Shown piece after piece: positions 60,355 through 64,000 of a stretch of 64,000 nt of DNA. A program made the position numbers and the translations under genes. This DNA comes from Ruegeria arenilitoris (GTDB lineage Bacteria; Pseudomonadota; Alphaproteobacteria; Rhodobacterales; Rhodobacteraceae): the NCBI RefSeq assembly GCF_042675705.1, contig NZ_JBHTJJ010000001.1; one strand, 5' to 3'. The notes beneath the pieces were generated by a model. The model ran no database searches and had not been told where the DNA came from. It was given only the letters and a program-made list of their open reading frames with translations. The stretch's first letter is position 1. Every line of letters begins with the position of its first letter.

Positions 60355-61676
60355 ATTTCAAGCCTTTCTGACTGGGCCGAGCGGAACCGGTCCCGCCACC
60401 CATTGACGTTGCGCGCCTCGCGGAATCGGGTCACGCGATCGTCTGATCTGTTCAAAGTATTGGCCGACATTCTGCTGTCTTTGGCCAGGTAGAACCGTCC
60501 ACCATGTTCCAGAGTAATCCGATCCAGCTTGTCCATGAGGATGAGCGTTTTGTCGGAAATCGGGAAATCAAGCGCCAGCGTGTATCCCTCCATGGGGAAG
60601 GAAAACGGACTGTCCTGTGGACCGAACCGTTTCAGCACGGACAAAAACGAACCCATGCCCTTGCCAGAGATGGCTTGCAAAAGCTCGGTCAGGCCGGCGC
60701 GTGAACGGTGGATAGGCAACGCGCATTGAAACTGGGCAAAGCCGCTGCGACCGTAGATACGGTTCCATCCCAAAATGGCGTCCAGCGGATAAAAGAACGT
60801 ATCCCAGTTCACCAGCTTGGTGTCGCCGTTTCGAACCCCCATCCAGTAGTAACCGGCGTTGAATGCCCGAACCGTATGGCGGTTCAAGGCAAACGACGGC
60901 AGATCCATCGGCACGGATTTTTTTCGCTTGGTCGGGCAGACCAGAGGTTGCCTGGCATACCGCCCCGGCAGGTCCGAGACCGCAGCGTGTTCTCCCAGCA
61001 TCACCAGAGACCGCCCCAGGTTTCGGCCTGTGGACAAGCAGTCGATCCACGCGACCGAGTATGTTGCATCCTGTGCGGCCTCGAATGCATTCATCGCATC
61101 CTGAAGGCTGGGTGCGGCTATGGTCTTTTGCTTGATCCAACCTGTCTCGACTGGCTGCAACCGAACCGCGGCCCGCACGATGATCCCGGTAAGGCCCATG
61201 CCGCCCAAGGTGTGGTCGAACAATGCGCTGTTCGAGGCGCGGCTGCATCGGGTGATTTCCCCATCATCGCCCATGACCTCAACCCATTCGACGCAATGGC
61301 GGAAACTACCGACACGGTGGTGGTTCTTGCCATGAACATCTGCGGCGATGGCACCGCCGATCGTGACGAATTTGGTGCCCGGTGTAACGATCGGAAACCA
61401 ACCCCGGGGCAGAAACGCTGCGATCACGTCGCCCAGCAGAACCCCCGCCTCGGCAACCAACACTCCGGTCTGGTTGTCGAAGGACACCATCCTGTTCAGA
61501 TGCCGGGTGTGTACGGTTGTCGTGCGCCCAATTGCGCTGTCTCCATAGGCGCGCCCATTGCCGCGCGCGATCACATCTGGTCCTTCCCGCACGACCGATC
61601 GAAGGCTTTCGACGCTGCGCGGCGCGATCACGCTGGTCTCAAGAACGGGGTACCTGCCCCAGCCGGAAAGCCTCAT
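60351..61676 (-). CDS. DprE1-like FAD-dependent oxidoreductase
   Basis: A 441-residue VAO-family flavoprotein. The opening LSGWGRYPVLETSVIAPRS, FAD-binding ARGNGRAYGDSAIGRT and GTKFVTIGGAIAADVHGKNH are typical of decaprenylphospho-ribose 2'-oxidase (DprE1). The covalent-inhibitor Cys of mycobacterial enzymes cannot be placed without alignment, although a Cys lies in SFRHCVEWVEVMG. It overlaps both neighbours by 4 bp. It should oxidise polyprenyl-phospho-ribose at C2 in the inner membrane/periplasm. Confidence 0.87.
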   Translation of the reverse strand: MRLSGWGRYPVLETSVIAPRSVESLRSVVREGPDVIARGNGRAYGDSAIGRTTTVHTRHLNRMVSFDNQTGVLVAEAGVLLGDVIAAFLPRGWFPIVTPGTKFVTIGGAIAADVHGKNHHRVGSFRHCVEWVEVMGDDGEITRCSRASNSALFDHTLGGMGLTGIIVRAAVRLQPVETGWIKQKTIAAPSLQDAMNAFEAAQDATYSVAWIDCLSTGRNLGRSLVMLGEHAAVSDLPGRYARQPLVCPTKRKKSVPMDLPSFALNRHTVRAFNAGYYWMGVRNGDTKLVNWDTFFYPLDAILGWNRIYGRSGFAQFQCALPIHRSRAGLTELLQAISGKGMGSFLSVLKRFGPQDSPFSFPMEGYTLALDFPISDKTLILMDKLDRITLEHGGRFYLAKDSRMSANTLNRSDDRVTRFREARNVNGWRDRFRSAQSERLEI

Positions 61677-62095
61677 GCCCGCGCCTCCGCCGAGCCGGCG
61701 TTGAATACGAAGCGCTTATCCAGATGGTACTTGATCACGTAACCCACTGTCAGCCCGATAACCGCGCCAACCTCGCGCATGAGATCGGTTTTCCAAACCA
61801 CCCAAAAGGCCGTCTCGGTGCCCCAAAAAATTGCAGTGGTGACCACACCCATCGCCGTATAAAGCGAAAATTTCTGACCATGGGCCTTCAGCCCCGTCTG
61901 CCGGTCATAGAAAATCCAGTGCTTGTCGAGGGTATACTTGACCACAAGGCCGACCAGAGTACCCGCAAACACTGCAGCCGCGAAGTACCAGCCACCCTCG
62001 CCAAGCGACAGGACTGCGCGCTGCGCGGCCAGGTTCAAGGCCATCGCCACGATGGCAAAGGCGGAATAGCGCAGAATCAATCCCTGAACCGTCAC
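61673..62095 (-). CDS. GtrA-family membrane protein
   Basis: A 140-residue, four-helix GtrA protein (LVGLVVKYTLDKHWIFYD and VGYVIKYHLDKRFVF are the family's paired motifs). GTG 62095 overlaps the UbiA stop (GTGA), better than the ATG at 62140, which would overlap it more. In mycobacteria the equivalent Rv3789 sits next to DprE1 and has been linked to moving or anchoring the arabinose donor. It would act on polyprenyl-phosphate sugars in the inner membrane. Confidence 0.82.
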   Translation of the reverse strand: MTVQGLILRYSAFAIVAMALNLAAQRAVLSLGEGGWYFAAAVFAGTLVGLVVKYTLDKHWIFYDRQTGLKAHGQKFSLYTAMGVVTTAIFWGTETAFWVVWKTDLMREVGAVIGLTVGYVIKYHLDKRFVFNAGSAEARA

Positions 62096-63510
62096 AGCAT
62101 TGACCCCGCGACAACGAACAGCAGAATTATGGCAAAGCAAAGCAGGCTGACCGGGTCCTTGGCCGCATAGATCACGGGATCATCGTGCATGTTGCCACGA
62201 TGCGTAATCATGACGGTCCGGGTGATCCAGAACAGCAGAACAGCACACACGCCCCACAGGGCCTGCGGGTAGGAGTAGAGCTGCACCACCACCGGCGAGC
62301 TGACATAGAGTGCCATAACCAGAACTGCGACATAACCCGCGCTGACGGCGATCATGGAGATAATCGGAAGGTCATCCACGTGATAACCGCGCCCGGTTGC
62401 CGACAATTTACCGCGTGCCGCATAGTCCACCAACTCGGCCTGCCTTTTGACCGCCGCAAGCGACAGGAACAGAAACATCGAAAATGCCAGGAGCCAGACT
62501 GAAAGCTCCAACCCTGTTGCCGCTCCACCCGCCACGATCCGGGTCGTGTAAAGGCCGGCCAAGACACAGATGTCGATGACCAACTGGCGCTTAAGATACA
62601 ATGAGTACCCGGTCGTCAGTGCATAATACGCCACCATCACCAGGAAAAACTCCAGCCCGACCATGGCTGCAATGACCGAGCCTGAAATCAGCAGACCGGC
62701 AGCCATCCACGTTCCAGACGAAATCGGAATGCTGCCCGAAGCAAACGGCCGCGCGCGTTTGCGCGGATGCGCCCGATCTGCTGCAAGGTCCAGCAAGTCA
62801 TTCAGGACATAGACACTGGATGCGATCAGGCTGAACGATATGAAAGCCAGCAACGACAACCAAAACACCTGCCCCGTTAGTTGATGGGCCGCCAGCATCG
62901 GCAAAAAGACCAGAAGGTTCTTCATCCATTGATGCGGACGCAAGGCCTTGAGGTAGGACTTGGCGGTCACTTCGTGTGTGTGCAGATGCTCGACCTTGGG
63001 TGCGACCGCTTCCGCTTGTTTCGCCAGTCCCGGCCCCGCGTTCACGGAAACCGCCAGATTGGCCCTTCGCCACACCGCAAGGTCGGCGTGGGAATCGCCC
63101 ATATAGGCGTATCCGCCCGGACCAAAGCGTTCGTCCAGAAACTCGGCCTTGTTTTCACCTTTCAGGTTCAGCGACCCGTCGGAACCATAAACCTCGTCAA
63201 AAATACCCAAATGGGCTCCGATGCTTTGGGCGATGCCCTCATCCGAGGCCGTCACAAGGGCGGTCTTGCCGCCGTCTGCGCGCCATTTCTCGACATATTC
63301 CACCACCTTGGGATCATAGGGCAACGAGGTGACGTCAATTTCGGCCTCTTCGGCCAGGTAACGTTTCAATGAAGCGCGTCCCCCCAACAGAGCCGCGGCT
63401 GAGTGAAACGGGCTGCGCCAGTTCCGTCCGAAAGCCGACCAAAAGCTTTCGTAAAGCATGTCACTCTTCAAAAGAGTGCCATCCAGATCTACCACAAGGA
63501 TTTTGCACAT
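62092..63510 (-). CDS. HAD-UbiA fusion: polyprenyl-phosphate phosphoribosyltransferase
   Basis: A 472-residue two-domain protein, first gene of the operon. Residues 1-180 are a HAD phosphatase (VVDLDGTLLKSD, VTASDEG, YMGDSHADLAVW). Residues 190-472 are a UbiA prenyltransferase with eight to nine helices and the Asp-rich motif VLNDLLDLAADRAHPRKRARP, plus LVIDICVLAGLYTTRIVAGG. In mycobacteria separate proteins transfer phosphoribose to decaprenyl phosphate (Rv3806c) and remove the 5-phosphate (Rv3807c, a different phosphatase type); here a HAD domain is fused. No gene of the same direction lies upstream in the window. Confidence 0.88.
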   Translation of the reverse strand: MCKILVVDLDGTLLKSDMLYESFWSAFGRNWRSPFHSAAALLGGRASLKRYLAEEAEIDVTSLPYDPKVVEYVEKWRADGGKTALVTASDEGIAQSIGAHLGIFDEVYGSDGSLNLKGENKAEFLDERFGPGGYAYMGDSHADLAVWRRANLAVSVNAGPGLAKQAEAVAPKVEHLHTHEVTAKSYLKALRPHQWMKNLLVFLPMLAAHQLTGQVFWLSLLAFISFSLIASSVYVLNDLLDLAADRAHPRKRARPFASGSIPISSGTWMAAGLLISGSVIAAMVGLEFFLVMVAYYALTTGYSLYLKRQLVIDICVLAGLYTTRIVAGGAATGLELSVWLLAFSMFLFLSLAAVKRQAELVDYAARGKLSATGRGYHVDDLPIISMIAVSAGYVAVLVMALYVSSPVVVQLYSYPQALWGVCAVLLFWITRTVMITHRGNMHDDPVIYAAKDPVSLLCFAIILLFVVAGSML

Positions 63511-64000
63511 AAATCAACCAACTATAACCATTACCCGGGACGGGGAACTATGAGGTCCGTTATTGCAAAGCTCAAAAGGCATGGCAACTGCACAACCGTG
63601 CCCGCCAACCCTTCTCGTCATAGCCTGCTTTGATATCACGTCAGTGCCTGTCACGGCTCATTGTTTCACCAATTTCTATGGCCAAATGATGGCGTCACGG
63701 CCTATCCCGGTGACGCTGTACCATAATCGCGTTCTTTCAATCGTTTGCCGGCTCTGCACCCAATGCGGCGGTATTCATATTGCGCGAGCTTCAAGGATCA
63801 CATCACTCTGGAATGCGCCCACTTCAGCGCTCAGTCGCGCGCGGATACGCTACCAGAGACACCGCGCAACAGAGACACAGACGGCCCCTGTAGTGGCTAT
63901 AGTTGACGATTTGGAAACTCTACAACTGCTCGTGATACCGCATCGACGACGGTCCGGATCCCGCTAGGCAGCGTACAGTTCTGTTGAACCAATTCGAGGC
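63511..64000. other. No supported gene at the right edge
   Basis: 490 bp up to the window end. It must contain the promoter of the leftward UbiA operon. An open frame at 63563-63967 has no RBS, no family resemblance and atypical composition, and is not accepted. No RNA gene or clear repeat was seen. Confidence 0.5.

Noticed and set aside
63563..63967. Rightward 134-residue ORF at the window edge
   Set aside because: No RBS, no recognisable domain and composition unlike neighbouring genes.

Overview
The window looks like a chromosomal segment of a marine Roseobacter-group alphaproteobacterium (Rhodobacterales). Pointers are the tad/Flp pilus cluster, the TAXI-type TRAP transporter, the ASKHA-type corrinoid activator with its methyltetrahydrofolate genes, the MoxR/DUF58/VWA operon and the high-GC codon use. 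No ribosomal RNA or plasmid gene is visible, so the species is not fixed.

Layout. 1-5.8 kb: rRNA methyltransferase, guaB, a 2Fe-2S/ASKHA corrinoid-protein activator and a SAM methyltransferase. 6-16 kb: a LuxR-type regulator coupled to a prepilin peptidase, facing a tad operon read leftwards (Flp pilin, CpaB, TadG/F/E, CpaE, CpaF/TadA, TadB, TadC). No secretin gene is present. 16.2-29.4 kb: a genomic island in the 3' end of a tRNA-Gly(CCC) gene, described below. 29.5-31.9 kb: methyltetrahydrofolate:corrinoid methyltransferase, MetF-like reductase and a small partner. 32-37.5 kb: Ppx/GppA, rlmE, an octaheme cytochrome c and a BrkB-type membrane protein. 37.6-45 kb: AI-2E family permease and the MoxR-DUF58-DUF4381-VWA-VWA/TPR-BatD operon. 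45-54 kb: arylsulfatase, HAD phosphatase, cardiolipin synthase, a K+ channel and an ABC/FtsX/AttH-lipocalin operon. 54-58 kb: UspA, TRAP 4TM/12TM permease and TAXI binding protein. 58.5-63.5 kb: a polytopic membrane protein facing a UbiA-HAD/GtrA/DprE1/DprE2 operon, which is the gene set for polyprenyl-phospho-arabinose in mycobacteria.

The most unusual part is the island (about 16221-29405). A 12-bp copy of the tRNA 3' end lies at its left edge. Paired TGTGGGGC motifs, 12 bp apart, lie just inside both edges. A tyrosine integrase carries a single in-frame TGA. At the right end are an XRE regulator, a frame-broken excisionase-like remnant and a small-terminase gene that appears to have lost its C-terminus at an IS remnant. 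Upstream of the terminase gene are 19 same-strand TGACCT motifs spaced about one helical turn apart, in three blocks separated by AT-richer gaps that keep the phase. The cargo is one tightly overlapping six-gene operon: hsdM, hsdS, an HNH nuclease, an Mrr-type nuclease, a HEPN-like protein and hsdR. I read this as a decaying phage satellite (PICI/P4-like) or gutted prophage. Its mobility genes are broken while a combined type I restriction-modification, modified-DNA nuclease and possible RNase defence operon is kept. Satellite identity and the function of the TGACCT array are inferences; the repeats, overlaps and stop codon are seen directly.
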